Notes under the pieces: model-generated
The model's input: the letters and a program-made list of their open reading frames with translations, nothing else
Told to the model about the DNA's origin: nothing
The model's database searches: none
NCBI RefSeq assembly: GCF_013385635.1
Contig: NZ_JACAPR010000014.1
Coordinates: 138,517 to 202,516, forward strand
DNA: 64,000 bases
Origin: Pseudomonas gingeri
GTDB taxonomy: Bacteria > Pseudomonadota > Gammaproteobacteria > Pseudomonadales > Pseudomonadaceae
Direction: 5' to 3'
Shown here: positions 55,140-63,726 of the stretch, piece by piece
Layout: each line of letters begins with the position of its first letter
Numbering within the stretch: position 1 is the first letter of the stretch
Made by a program: the position numbers and the translations under genes

Positions 55140-55148
55140 GATCTTGGC

Positions 55149-56954
55149 CTACAGGGTTTTCCACAGCGAGCCGAAATCTTCTTCGTGTCCCGCTGCACCG
55201 CCCGCCGCCGATTCGTTCTTGACCGCGACCGGCTGTTCGAACAAACGATATTCGAATTGATTGAAACTGCCGGTGCTGGCCAGGCGTTTGTTCAGCCCGC
55301 CACGGCGTTCGTCGCCGTTGGTGTTGATCATCACCTTGTGGCCCTCCTGGAATGGCAGGCGCGGCGCGAGCAGGGTGGCGGGAATGCCGATGGCACTGAT
55401 TTCCGGCAGCAGCAGGGCGCGCAGGTACTGACTGCTTTCTTCGCTGCTGCGTACCAGTTGCAGGCCACAGGGCTGGGCATGGGGTGCCACCAGCTCGATG
55501 CCCATCTGCGTGCCGCCGCTGCGGACCTGGCGAATCCAGCGCACCACCGCGACACTCCAGCCCTGGGACGTCGAATCCTGGATGCCCACCAGTTCTCCCG
55601 CCTGCAACTGGCCGGGTACTTCCCTGGGCCACGCCAGGCAATAGCCGCCGGGACTGTGGTTGATGATCTGCAGGCCGAAGGTCGGGAAGTCCTCGGCGCT
55701 GTTGGCCGCGGCCTGGCTGACCTCGGTCTCCGTGGGGTGATACTGGATTTCCTCGTAGGGCAGCAGGGTATCGGCACTGCCGTGGCGTTCGGCATCGAAG
55801 GCGAGTGTCCAGCTGTCCTTTTCCGCGCTGTTGGCCATTTGCGCGGTGAAATGCGCCGCGCGGCTGGCGACCGGGCGCTTGAGGATCTCGCTGAAGGAGC
55901 GCTGTCCGCCCAGGTAGTAGTGCAGTGCGCTCATGCCGATACACAGCGTCAATTCGCCCTGTCCCGGCGTGCGCTGGAAGGTGCGTTCGGCGGCTTCGCC
56001 CCAGGCCGCGCAAAGGTGCTGCAGGGTGTCCAGGCTAAAGCCGGCGGGCACCAGCAGGCGTGACTGGCCGCGCTGGTCGGCGGCCAGTTCGAGGTAATCC
56101 TTCATGGCCTCGACCAGCGGCAGAGTGTTGATGCCCATCAGGCCCGGCAACTGCTCGTCGAGGAACAGCGAGGTGTAGCGCGGCGGGGCATCGGCGCCGG
56201 GGGCGATGGCGAAGAGGCTCGATGGCAGACCGGCGTCCTGCAGCTTGACCAGCGCGCTCCAGGGTTCGAGGACTTCCGCCAGGCGGGCGATGTTGTTCTG
56301 GCGCATCTGGTTGCTGCGCGAACAGCCCAGCAGCAATGCGACGATATAGGTCTGCTCGATGGTCAGCGACTGGGTCTGGCTGGCCAGTTCGTCGCGTACC
56401 GGGTTGCCTTGCACCTGATGGGCGATGGCCAGTTGGTAAAGCTGGTGGACCTCGAACCACAGGCTTTCCGGTACCGGGCAATACAGCTGGCTGGCGCGGA
56501 TCAGCGGACCGTTGAGGCAGTGCAGGGCCCGTTGTATGGCCATGGTCATCAGTGCCGTGCGGTCCTTGCTGAAACGCGAGGCGACACGCATCGCGATCTG
56601 CTTGTAACCGATGGCCAGATGGTTCTGCAGGGCCTGGCAGAGATTGGCGACCTTGCGCGGGCGCTCATCGAGGACGATGGACTGATTGAGGAAGTGCCGC
56701 TCCAGGTGCTTGCAGACGTAATACACCTCGGGGCGCAGCAGTTCGAGCAACTGCAGGCGGTTTTCGCTGGGGGTGAGCAACTGGTTGAGTTCGCCCAGCC
56801 CCTGATACAGCAGGCGCGCGGTTTCTCCGAGATTGGCTTTCGGCAGTTCGGCGATCCAACGCTTCAGATCGCGCGGTGTTCCATCGCAGAAGGACAAGCT
56901 CAGCTGCGTGGGCGTTGGGGCGCGCAACAACAGGTGAGGACTCGGATTACTCAT
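55149..56954 (-). CDS. PilZ-like domain protein (PA4958-like)
   Basis: 601 residues from the ATG at 56954, the first position giving a proper start (MSNPSPHLLLRAP); an upstream frame is not convincing. The first 350 residues are helical and of unknown role. A C-terminal beta-barrel contains IINHSPGGYCLAWP (about residue 443), which matches the PilZ (D/N)xSxxG motif, but the preceding RxxxR arginines are not seen, so c-di-GMP binding is uncertain. Last gene of a minus-strand group with psd, rhodanese and the HDOD protein. Confidence 0.7.
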   Translation of the reverse strand: MSNPSPHLLLRAPTPTQLSLSFCDGTPRDLKRWIAELPKANLGETARLLYQGLGELNQLLTPSENRLQLLELLRPEVYYVCKHLERHFLNQSIVLDERPRKVANLCQALQNHLAIGYKQIAMRVASRFSKDRTALMTMAIQRALHCLNGPLIRASQLYCPVPESLWFEVHQLYQLAIAHQVQGNPVRDELASQTQSLTIEQTYIVALLLGCSRSNQMRQNNIARLAEVLEPWSALVKLQDAGLPSSLFAIAPGADAPPRYTSLFLDEQLPGLMGINTLPLVEAMKDYLELAADQRGQSRLLVPAGFSLDTLQHLCAAWGEAAERTFQRTPGQGELTLCIGMSALHYYLGGQRSFSEILKRPVASRAAHFTAQMANSAEKDSWTLAFDAERHGSADTLLPYEEIQYHPTETEVSQAAANSAEDFPTFGLQIINHSPGGYCLAWPREVPGQLQAGELVGIQDSTSQGWSVAVVRWIRQVRSGGTQMGIELVAPHAQPCGLQLVRSSEESSQYLRALLLPEISAIGIPATLLAPRLPFQEGHKVMINTNGDERRGGLNKRLASTGSFNQFEYRLFEQPVAVKNESAAGGAAGHEEDFGSLWKTL

Positions 56955-57134
56955 GTAGCGGGCCAGCTCCAGCAAAGAAACATACAGGCGCCATCCGTTG
57001 GCGGGGTGACAAAAGATTGGTGGCAATATAATGCCACGACTCTAGCAGCAATACGGAGAGGCCGCAGCCCTGTCGGTCGGATCAGGCTGCGACTCTTTGT
57101 CCGGCGGGTGGACCCGGCAAGGGTCACCCGTGGC
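56955..57134. other. Intergenic region after psd
   Basis: 180 bases between psd and the PilZ-like gene on the same strand. It holds a 7-base stem CGCAGCC/GGCTGCG (57063-57091) and a dyad GGGTGGACCC/GGGTCACCC (about 57104-57129) that may partly end the psd transcript. A GGAG element lies about 14-18 bases before the PilZ-gene start, rather far. Confidence 0.4.
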
Positions 57135-57998
57135 TCAGGCTTCCCGGGGCAGGCCCAAGCCCTGGCCCATGGTCACCGGTGAACCGGCCACCAGGCCTTC
57201 GGCCCATTTTACCTGCTCCGGACCGAACAGCACGATAGCCGTGGAGCCCAGTTTGAAGCGTCCCAGCTCGGCACCTTTTTCCAGGTGGATCGGCGCGCGG
57301 GCGGCTTCGTCATAACGCACGCTCTTCAGCTCGCGCTTGGGCGGTGTCACCAGTCCGGCCCAGACGGTTTCGATCGAGGCGACGATCATCGCCCCGACCA
57401 GCACCACGGCCATCGGGCCGCGCTCGGTATCGAACAGGCAGACCACACGCTCGTTGCGGGCGAACAGTTCCGGGACGTTTTCGGCGGTGGTCTGGTTGAC
57501 CGAGAAGATCCGGCCTGGCACGTAGACCATTTCGCGCAGGGTGCCGGCCAGTGGCATGTGCACCCGATGATAGTCCTTGGGCGACAGGTAGATCGTCGCG
57601 AAATCACCGCCCATGAATGGCGCGGCGACAGTGGCATCGCCGCCCAGCAGTTCGAGGACGCTGTAGCTGTGGCCCTTGGCCTGGAACACCCGGCCATGTT
57701 CGATCGGGCCGAGCTGGCTGACGGCACCGTCCGCCGGGCAGAGGATCGAACCCGGCGTCTGGTCCAGGGGCCGGGCGCCTTCTTTCAGGGCGCGGGTGAA
57801 GAAAGCATTGAAGTGCTCGTAGGCGCTCAGGTCTTCAACCAGCGCCTGGGACATGTCCACCTGGTAGCGCTTGGCGAACCAGGCGGTGAAGGCATTCTTG
57901 AACCAGCGCACGCGGCATTCGGCGATGCAGCCGGCCAGGCGCGACAGCAGGTGATGGGGCAGCAGGTACTGGCTGAGGATGAACAAACGCTTTTTCAT
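57135..57998 (-). CDS. psd: Phosphatidylserine decarboxylase proenzyme
   Basis: Makes phosphatidylethanolamine in the inner membrane. 287 residues; ATG at 57998. The self-cleavage motif LGST (FKLGSTAIVLF, about residue 249) is present and gives the pyruvoyl group; YLSPKDYHRVHMP (about 137) and GAMIVASIET are conserved. It starts 18 bases after the rhodanese gene ends, so the two are co-transcribed. Confidence 0.96.
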   Translation of the reverse strand: MKKRLFILSQYLLPHHLLSRLAGCIAECRVRWFKNAFTAWFAKRYQVDMSQALVEDLSAYEHFNAFFTRALKEGARPLDQTPGSILCPADGAVSQLGPIEHGRVFQAKGHSYSVLELLGGDATVAAPFMGGDFATIYLSPKDYHRVHMPLAGTLREMVYVPGRIFSVNQTTAENVPELFARNERVVCLFDTERGPMAVVLVGAMIVASIETVWAGLVTPPKRELKSVRYDEAARAPIHLEKGAELGRFKLGSTAIVLFGPEQVKWAEGLVAGSPVTMGQGLGLPREA

Positions 57999-58016
57999 CA
58001 AGGGTCCTTGGAAATC

Positions 58017-58832
58017 TCAAATCTCTACGGGGGTGTCGGGGTGGTTGCCCCATTCGCCCCAGGAGCCGGCATAACCTTTGACGCGCGGATAACCGAGCGC
58101 CTTGGCCACCAGGTAGGTGAAGCCGGAGCGGTGATGGGTCTGGCAGTGGGTGATGACTTCTTTGTCCGGGGTGATCCCCAGACTGTCGAGAATCTCCGGC
58201 ATGTCCTTGCGGATGCGCAGGCTGCGGGCCTGGTCCATGCCGGCGGTCCATTCGAAATTCACGGCGCCGGGAATATGCCCGCCCTTGGCGGCGAGGACCT
58301 TCTCACCGGAATACTCCAGCGGGCCGCGGGCATCCCAGATCGCCAGGTCGGCGGCGCCCAGGCGCGACTGCAGATAATCGCGGGTGGCCGTCGGCCCGTC
58401 GTGCAGGGTCAGTGCCACCGGACCGCCGACCGCAGCCGGGGTGTCGGTGGACACCGGCAGGCTGTCGGCCAGCCAGGCCAGGAGGCCGCCGTCGAGGTAG
58501 TGGTAACGGCTGTGGCCGATGACATCCAGCAGCCAGATAAAACGCCCGGCCCAACCGCCGCCTTCATCGTCATAGACTACGTAGACCGCATCCGGATTGT
58601 GGCCCAGCTCGCCGAACAGTGCTTCGAGCGACGCCTGCGGTGGCATCAATCCCGGTGCGGGCGCTTGGCCCAGTTGGGTGCGCTTGGGGTCGACGAAGCG
58701 TGCGCCGGGAATATGCCCGGTGGCATAGCGGGCGCTGCTGGTCAGGTCCACCAGGATCAGCCCGGGCGTGTCGAGGCGCGGCAGCAGGTCGCTGGGCTCG
58801 ATCACCAGCGGCAAGCCAGAGAAGTCAGGCAT
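58017..58832 (-). CDS. rhdA: Thiosulfate sulfurtransferase (rhodanese)
   Basis: Moves sulfane sulfur from thiosulfate to cyanide or other acceptors. 271 residues, same as the well-studied Pseudomonas and Azotobacter RhdA proteins. Two rhodanese domains; only the second has the active cysteine, VITHCQTHHRSGFTY (about residue 230). An AGGAG ribosome site precedes the ATG. It lies between the HDOD gene and psd on the minus strand. Confidence 0.94.
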   Translation of the reverse strand: MPDFSGLPLVIEPSDLLPRLDTPGLILVDLTSSARYATGHIPGARFVDPKRTQLGQAPAPGLMPPQASLEALFGELGHNPDAVYVVYDDEGGGWAGRFIWLLDVIGHSRYHYLDGGLLAWLADSLPVSTDTPAAVGGPVALTLHDGPTATRDYLQSRLGAADLAIWDARGPLEYSGEKVLAAKGGHIPGAVNFEWTAGMDQARSLRIRKDMPEILDSLGITPDKEVITHCQTHHRSGFTYLVAKALGYPRVKGYAGSWGEWGNHPDTPVEI

Positions 58833-58875
58833 GTGAGGTCTCCTGGACGCAAAAGGGAGGATTGTAGCGCAAGCT

Positions 58876-60414
58876 TCAGGCGCTGCGGTTGGTAAAGGTC
58901 TGCAGGGCCTTCTCGATGCACTGGGCGGTCTTGCCGAAGGCTTGCACGGTGATTTCCGAAAGTGGCCCGCCTTCCTGGTCGGCCATGATCAGCATGATCA
59001 CCCGGCCATTGTTGCTCAAGGAGCGCAACAGCAGGTGCTCGCCGGGGAACTGGGCGCGCAGGTTGCCGGGCAGCAGTGCGGAGAACTGGGCGTTGTTGGC
59101 CGGCGTCAGGCGAATCTGCGCCGGCTGGCTGAGCAGGCGCTGCAAGACGGTGCTCTGGGCCACCTGGAGAATCAGGTTGGCGGCTTCTTTCGGCAGACCG
59201 GCGATCTGGTTGACCCGCAGTGCGCTGTGGCTGCGGTCGGCCATCAGGATCATCACGCGGCGCATGCCGCACGCCACCAGGGCATCGCGGGCGACGGTGG
59301 TCAAGTGCATGGCATTGGTGAAGCGACCGGGCTCGGCCAGCAGTTGCGCACAGTGTTTGCGCCAGGTGCCCAGCGCCTCGGTGGTGGGCGCCGTGGCTGG
59401 TAGCAGGCCGGCATGCACGCGCCGGACATGCCAGGGCCAGATCAGGGCTTCGGCCGGATGCCAGAGATCCTCCATCGAATGCTGGTTGGCACTCTGGGCC
59501 GCCTGCTGGTGGATCTGTTGTTGCAACTCGTCCATCGGCTGTTGCAGGTAGAGGCTCGACAGCAGTTGCCAGCGCAGGCAGTGCGGGCTGTCCCAGGCTT
59601 GTTGCGCCGCGAGTGCCAGGCCATTGGCCAACAGGACGGTATTGGCCGGCTGGTTCAGCCAGCGGCGCAGTTCCGGATCGGCGTCCAGTTGCTGTTGCTG
59701 ACGCAGTCGATTATCGCTGTCGCGGGCGATATGCAGGACCCTGGCCAGGGTGCGCTGTTCGCTGAGCAGCAACTGATAACCCTGGGTCACCCACACCGGC
59801 AGGCGCCAGATGTCAGCCAGGCCCTGGCACAACTCCAGCAGGCGGATACCGAACAGTTCCCGTTCGACGGTGGCGGCCGGTTCGTGCTTGTGCAGCACCC
59901 GCAGTTCCCAGTTTTCGAGGAGCTTCGGATGGGTCAGCGCCAGCGGCCAGAGGGGCGAGAGAAACAGCAGGCTGCCCCAGTGGATGTCCTGCCAGAGTCG
60001 CGCCAGGCGTGCGGCGAACAGGCCGTTGGCCTGCTGGGTGGCGTGCTGGCTGATCAATTGCAGTTGCCGCAGGGCCACCGGGATTTCTTCCGGGGGCCTG
60101 GCGGGCAGGCGTTCGAGCAACTCTTCGGTGCGCTTGAGGCCAAGGCGATTGATCGCCACCTCGAGATTCTCGGCCGGCTCGGTCATGCTGCCGTGGGTGT
60201 GATGGTTGGCTTCGCAGATCACGCTCAGTGCCAGCGCGGGGCTGTCCTGCATCAGTTCGGCGATGTCACGCAACGAGCTGCGGCTGTCGCGGATGGCCCG
60301 GCAGACGCGGTCATGACTGTCCTGGGGAACGGGCAGGCGCACGGCTTGCAGCAGCTTGATCCAGCCCTGCAACGTGTTGGGTGTCGGTGTGGAGACAGTC
60401 GTTTCGTTAGCCAT
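58876..60414 (-). CDS. HDOD-domain protein
   Basis: 512 residues. The first 300 residues follow the HDOD pattern (LPVPQDSHDRVCRAIRDS, LAINRLGLK-like INRLGLKRTEELL), a metal-free relative of HD phosphohydrolases used in signalling. The C-terminal part (about 340-505) looks like a GAF-type sensor (MHLTTVARDALVACGMRRVMILMADRS). It is divergent from motA, whose promoter is sigma-28, and heads the rhodanese-psd-PilZ group. A role in motility or c-di-GMP signalling is plausible from this context only. Confidence 0.78.
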   Translation of the reverse strand: MANETTVSTPTPNTLQGWIKLLQAVRLPVPQDSHDRVCRAIRDSRSSLRDIAELMQDSPALALSVICEANHHTHGSMTEPAENLEVAINRLGLKRTEELLERLPARPPEEIPVALRQLQLISQHATQQANGLFAARLARLWQDIHWGSLLFLSPLWPLALTHPKLLENWELRVLHKHEPAATVERELFGIRLLELCQGLADIWRLPVWVTQGYQLLLSEQRTLARVLHIARDSDNRLRQQQQLDADPELRRWLNQPANTVLLANGLALAAQQAWDSPHCLRWQLLSSLYLQQPMDELQQQIHQQAAQSANQHSMEDLWHPAEALIWPWHVRRVHAGLLPATAPTTEALGTWRKHCAQLLAEPGRFTNAMHLTTVARDALVACGMRRVMILMADRSHSALRVNQIAGLPKEAANLILQVAQSTVLQRLLSQPAQIRLTPANNAQFSALLPGNLRAQFPGEHLLLRSLSNNGRVIMLIMADQEGGPLSEITVQAFGKTAQCIEKALQTFTNRSA

Positions 60415-60530
60415 ATCAGAGCGCGATCATCATCACTGTAAACAGGCCCGTAAAGGGCTGGGCAGGCGCTGCGTAATCGGCCGGAGTTGCTGGCACATGG
60501 CCGGTTTTCTGGCTTTTCGCCTGAACTGGC

Positions 60531-60557
60531 TATAGTCTGGCGCAGATTCGCCGATAA
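60531..60557 (+). promoter_or_regulatory. Sigma-28 (FliA) promoter of motAB
   Basis: TATAGTCT (60531-60538, six of eight bases of TAAAGTTT), an 11-base spacer and a perfect GCCGATAA (60550-60557). Spacing and sequence match FliA promoters. It lies 68 bases before motA and ties the motor genes to late flagellar expression. Confidence 0.85.
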
Positions 60558-60624
60558 GGAGAAGAAGAGATTTATTAACTTCCGAATATGACCTTGAACC
60601 CGACTCAGTAAGTGCTCTCTACCT

Positions 60625-61476
60625 ATGGCTAAAATTATCGGCATCATCGTCGTATTCGCGAGCGTGCTCGGCGGGTACGTGCTTTCCCACGGCAAGATTG
60701 CCGCCCTGATCCAGCCCTTCGAGGTGATGATCATCGGTGGTGCGGCCTTCGGTGCGTTCCTGCAGGCCAACCCCGGCTACATGACCATGCACGTGATCAA
60801 GAAATCCTTGGGCATGTTCAGTTCGCGCTTTACCCACACCTTCTATCTCGAGGTGCTGGGGCTGATCTACGAGATCCTCAACAAGAGCCGTCGTGAAGGC
60901 ATGATGGCGATTGAAGGCGATATCGAAGACGCCGCCGCCAGCCCTATCTTCGCCAAGTACCCGGCCGTGCTCAAAGACGAGCGCATGACCGCCTATATCT
61001 GCGATTACCTGCGCATCATGTCCTCCGGCAACATGGCTCCCCATGAGCTGGAAGGGTTGTTCGACATGGAACTGTTCAGCATGAAGGAAGAGCTGGAGCA
61101 TCCGGCCCATGCGGTGACCGGTATCGCCGACGCGATGCCCGGCTTCGGTATCGTCGCGGCGGTACTGGGGATCGTGGTGACCATGGCCTCCCTCGGCGAG
61201 GGCGACCAGAAGTCCATCGGCCTGCACGTGGGCGCGGCCCTGGTGGGTACTTTCTTCGGTATTCTCGCGGCCTATGGTTTCTTCGGCCCGCTGGCGACTT
61301 CCCTGACCCATGATGCCAAGGAAGAGCTGAACATCTACGAAGCGATCAAGGCTTCCCTGGTGGCCTCGGCTTCCGGCATGCCGCCTTCGCTGGCGGTGGA
61401 ATTCGGGCGCAAGGTCCTGTATCCGAAGCACCGTCCCAGCTTCGCCGAGCTGGAACAAGCGGTTCGCGGTCGCTGA
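60625..61476 (+). CDS. motA: Flagellar motor stator protein MotA
   Basis: Stator subunit that couples proton flow to flagellar rotation. 283 residues with four membrane helices. Conserved parts: MAKIIGIIVVFASVLGGYVLSHG at the start in pieces, a cytoplasmic loop with EDAAASPIFAKYP, and the helix 3-4 prolines in ITGIADAMPGFGIVAAVLGIV (here VTGIADAMPGFGIV). It is followed after three bases by motB. Expression is expected from the FliA promoter upstream. Confidence 0.96.
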   Translation: MAKIIGIIVVFASVLGGYVLSHGKIAALIQPFEVMIIGGAAFGAFLQANPGYMTMHVIKKSLGMFSSRFTHTFYLEVLGLIYEILNKSRREGMMAIEGDIEDAAASPIFAKYPAVLKDERMTAYICDYLRIMSSGNMAPHELEGLFDMELFSMKEELEHPAHAVTGIADAMPGFGIVAAVLGIVVTMASLGEGDQKSIGLHVGAALVGTFFGILAAYGFFGPLATSLTHDAKEELNIYEAIKASLVASASGMPPSLAVEFGRKVLYPKHRPSFAELEQAVRGR

Positions 61477-61479
61477 GTC

Positions 61480-62520
61480 ATGGAAAACAATCAGCCGATC
61501 ATTATCAAGCGCGTCAAGCGCTTTGCCGGCGGGCATCATGGTGGCGCCTGGAAAATCGCCTTCGCCGACTTCGCGACGGCGATGATGGCGTTCTTCCTGG
61601 TGCTGTGGTTGCTGTCCACCGCGACCCCGGAACAGAAGATCGCCATCGCCGGCTACTTCAAGGACCCGATCGGCTTCTCCGAGAGCGGTACGCCCTACAT
61701 CATCGACCTGGGCGGTTCACCGGTGCTGGCACCGGACAAGACCCTCAATCCGGAAGTCAAATCCCAGCCGCAACCGGACAAGATCACGGTCGACACCGAT
61801 CAGGTCGAGAGCATGGCTGAACAGGTGGAGAAAGAGCGCCTGGAGTTGCTGCTGCAGGAACTGCACAAGAAGGTCGACGAAAGCCCCGAGTTGCAGAAGT
61901 TCAAGGATCAGATCCAGTTCGAGATCACCCCGGACGGCCTGCGCATCCAGATCATGGACGCGGAAAACCGGCCGATGTTCGACTCCGGCAGTGCGCGCCT
62001 GAAGCCTTATTTCGAAGACATCCTGCTGGCCATGGCCGACACCATCAAGGCGGTGCCGAACAAGATCAGCATCAGCGGTCACACCGATGCCAAGCCATAC
62101 TCCGGCACGGGCGACTTCGGTAACTGGGAACTGTCGGCCAATCGCGCCAACGCGGCCCGTCGGGCCCTGGTGGCGGGTACTTATCCGGATACGCAAGTGG
62201 CGCGGGTGGTGGGTTATGCCTCGTCGTCGTTGTTCGACAAGGCCAACCCGTTCAACCCGGTCAACCGGCGCATCGATATCGTCGTGCTGACCAAGAAGGC
62301 GCAGAAGGCCATCGAAGGTGAGCAGGGCGCCGATGACGACAAGCCCGCTCCGGTCCCGACGCCGGGCCAGGGCGCGCCGGGCGAAGTGCCAGCCGACCCG
62401 AATGCGCTGCCGGCGGACAAGCAACCGCTGCCCGCCCATGAGGTGCGACAACGGCTGAATATCTTCGAGGATGGTGTCTTGAAGATGGACGAGCCGGGCA
62501 AGCCCAAGACCGGCTCATAA
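61480..62520 (+). CDS. motB: Flagellar motor stator protein MotB
   Basis: Proton-channel and peptidoglycan anchor of the stator. 346 residues. One membrane helix at about 27-48 carries the proton-binding Asp30 in KIAFADFATAMM; a plug/linker follows, then an OmpA-like domain with ISISGHTDAKPY (about residue 195) and NRRIDIVV. The C-terminus has a Pro/Ala-rich tail. Three bases separate it from motA, so they are co-translated. P. aeruginosa also has motCD elsewhere. Confidence 0.96.
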   Translation: MENNQPIIIKRVKRFAGGHHGGAWKIAFADFATAMMAFFLVLWLLSTATPEQKIAIAGYFKDPIGFSESGTPYIIDLGGSPVLAPDKTLNPEVKSQPQPDKITVDTDQVESMAEQVEKERLELLLQELHKKVDESPELQKFKDQIQFEITPDGLRIQIMDAENRPMFDSGSARLKPYFEDILLAMADTIKAVPNKISISGHTDAKPYSGTGDFGNWELSANRANAARRALVAGTYPDTQVARVVGYASSSLFDKANPFNPVNRRIDIVVLTKKAQKAIEGEQGADDDKPAPVPTPGQGAPGEVPADPNALPADKQPLPAHEVRQRLNIFEDGVLKMDEPGKPKTGS

Positions 62521-62525
62521 GCCAA

Positions 62526-62564
62526 GAAACAACAAGGCCGCGATCATCGCGGCCTTGTTGTTTC
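62526..62564. terminator. Strong bidirectional terminator between motB and rsgA
   Basis: Perfect 19-base arms GAAACAACAAGGCCGCGAT and ATCGCGGCCTTGTTGTTTC with one central base. A/T-rich ends on both strands give U-rich tails, so it can stop both motAB and the opposing rsgA transcript. Confidence 0.85.
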
Positions 62565-62584
62565 TGTCATGTGCTCGACAGGAT

Positions 62585-63616
62585 TCAGTAGCTGTCTTGC
62601 GGCAGGCTGGCGATGATCGAGCGGTAGCTGTTCATCCGCTGTTGCTGCACGCGACCGTCTTCCAGGGCCTTGAGCAGGGCGCAGCCGGGTTCGCGATCAT
62701 GTTTGCAGTCGCGGAAGCGGCAGGTGCCGATCAGGTCGTTGAACTCGATAAAGCCCGCTTCGACGTCGGCGCGGCTGACATGCCCCAGGCCGAATTCGCG
62801 AATCCCCGGGGAGTCGATCAGTTCACCGCCGCCGGGGAAGTGGAACAGCCGCGCGGTGGTGGTGGTATGGGTGCCCTGGCCGGACAGTTCGGAGAGCGGG
62901 CCGACGCGGGTGTCCACCTCGGGCAGCAGGCTGTTGACCAGAGAAGACTTGCCGACCCCGGACTGGCCGACGAACACGCTGATGCGCCCGTCCAGTTGGT
63001 GCTGCAACTGTTCCATGCCGTTGCCATGATGGGCCGACACTTCCAGCAGCGGATAGCCCAGTTGCCGGTAGACCGCCAGCAGTGCGTTCAGCGCCGGGGC
63101 GTTGTGCTCGTCGATCAGGTCGAACTTGTTCAGCAGCAGCAACGGGCGGATACCGGCATGCTCGGCCGCCACCAGGTAACGGTCGATCAGGTTGGCATGG
63201 GGCTCGGGCAGCGGCGCGAAGACGATCACGATCATGTCGACGTTGGCCGCCACCGGCTTGAGCTGGCCACGGCTGTCCGGGCGCTTCAGTTCGGTGGTAC
63301 GCGGCAGTTGCGCGACGATCACCCCGATGCCCTGGTTGCCGGCACGCCAGACCACTTGGTCGCCGGTCACCAGTGCCGGCAGGTTGGCCCGCAGGTGACA
63401 GCGGAATACCTGGCCCTTGAGCTCGCCTTCCAGTGCCTCGACTTCGACCTGCACCCCGAAGTGGGCGATCACCAGGCCCGTCTGCTCGATGCCCAGGTCG
63501 CCGCCTTCCAGTGCCTCGACGGCCTGGGATTCGCGTTTGGCGGCGCGTGCGGCGCGTTCGCCCTGGATCTTTTCGATGCGCCAGTTCTGGCGGCGGTTGA
63601 GCTGGCGTTTGGCCAT
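62585..63616 (-). CDS. rsgA: Ribosome small-subunit GTPase RsgA
   Basis: Circularly permuted GTPase that helps mature the 30S subunit. 343 residues: OB fold at the N-terminus, then the GTPase with NKFDLID (G4) before GQSGVGKSSLVNSL (G1, about residue 217), as expected for the permuted order, and a zinc-binding end with CRFRDCKHDREPGC (about 296-309). It is divergent from orn, as in other Pseudomonas. Confidence 0.96.
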   Translation of the reverse strand: MAKRQLNRRQNWRIEKIQGERAARAAKRESQAVEALEGGDLGIEQTGLVIAHFGVQVEVEALEGELKGQVFRCHLRANLPALVTGDQVVWRAGNQGIGVIVAQLPRTTELKRPDSRGQLKPVAANVDMIVIVFAPLPEPHANLIDRYLVAAEHAGIRPLLLLNKFDLIDEHNAPALNALLAVYRQLGYPLLEVSAHHGNGMEQLQHQLDGRISVFVGQSGVGKSSLVNSLLPEVDTRVGPLSELSGQGTHTTTTARLFHFPGGGELIDSPGIREFGLGHVSRADVEAGFIEFNDLIGTCRFRDCKHDREPGCALLKALEDGRVQQQRMNSYRSIIASLPQDSY

Positions 63617-63726
63617 GGGTGTTCCGTGTCGTTGAATCGGCGGGGAGGAGCAAGCGGTCGCGAGTTTAGCACGCCCGGCAAGCGCGGCCTGCGCTAAACT
63701 GTGCGGCTACGCCGAGGAGCCAACCC

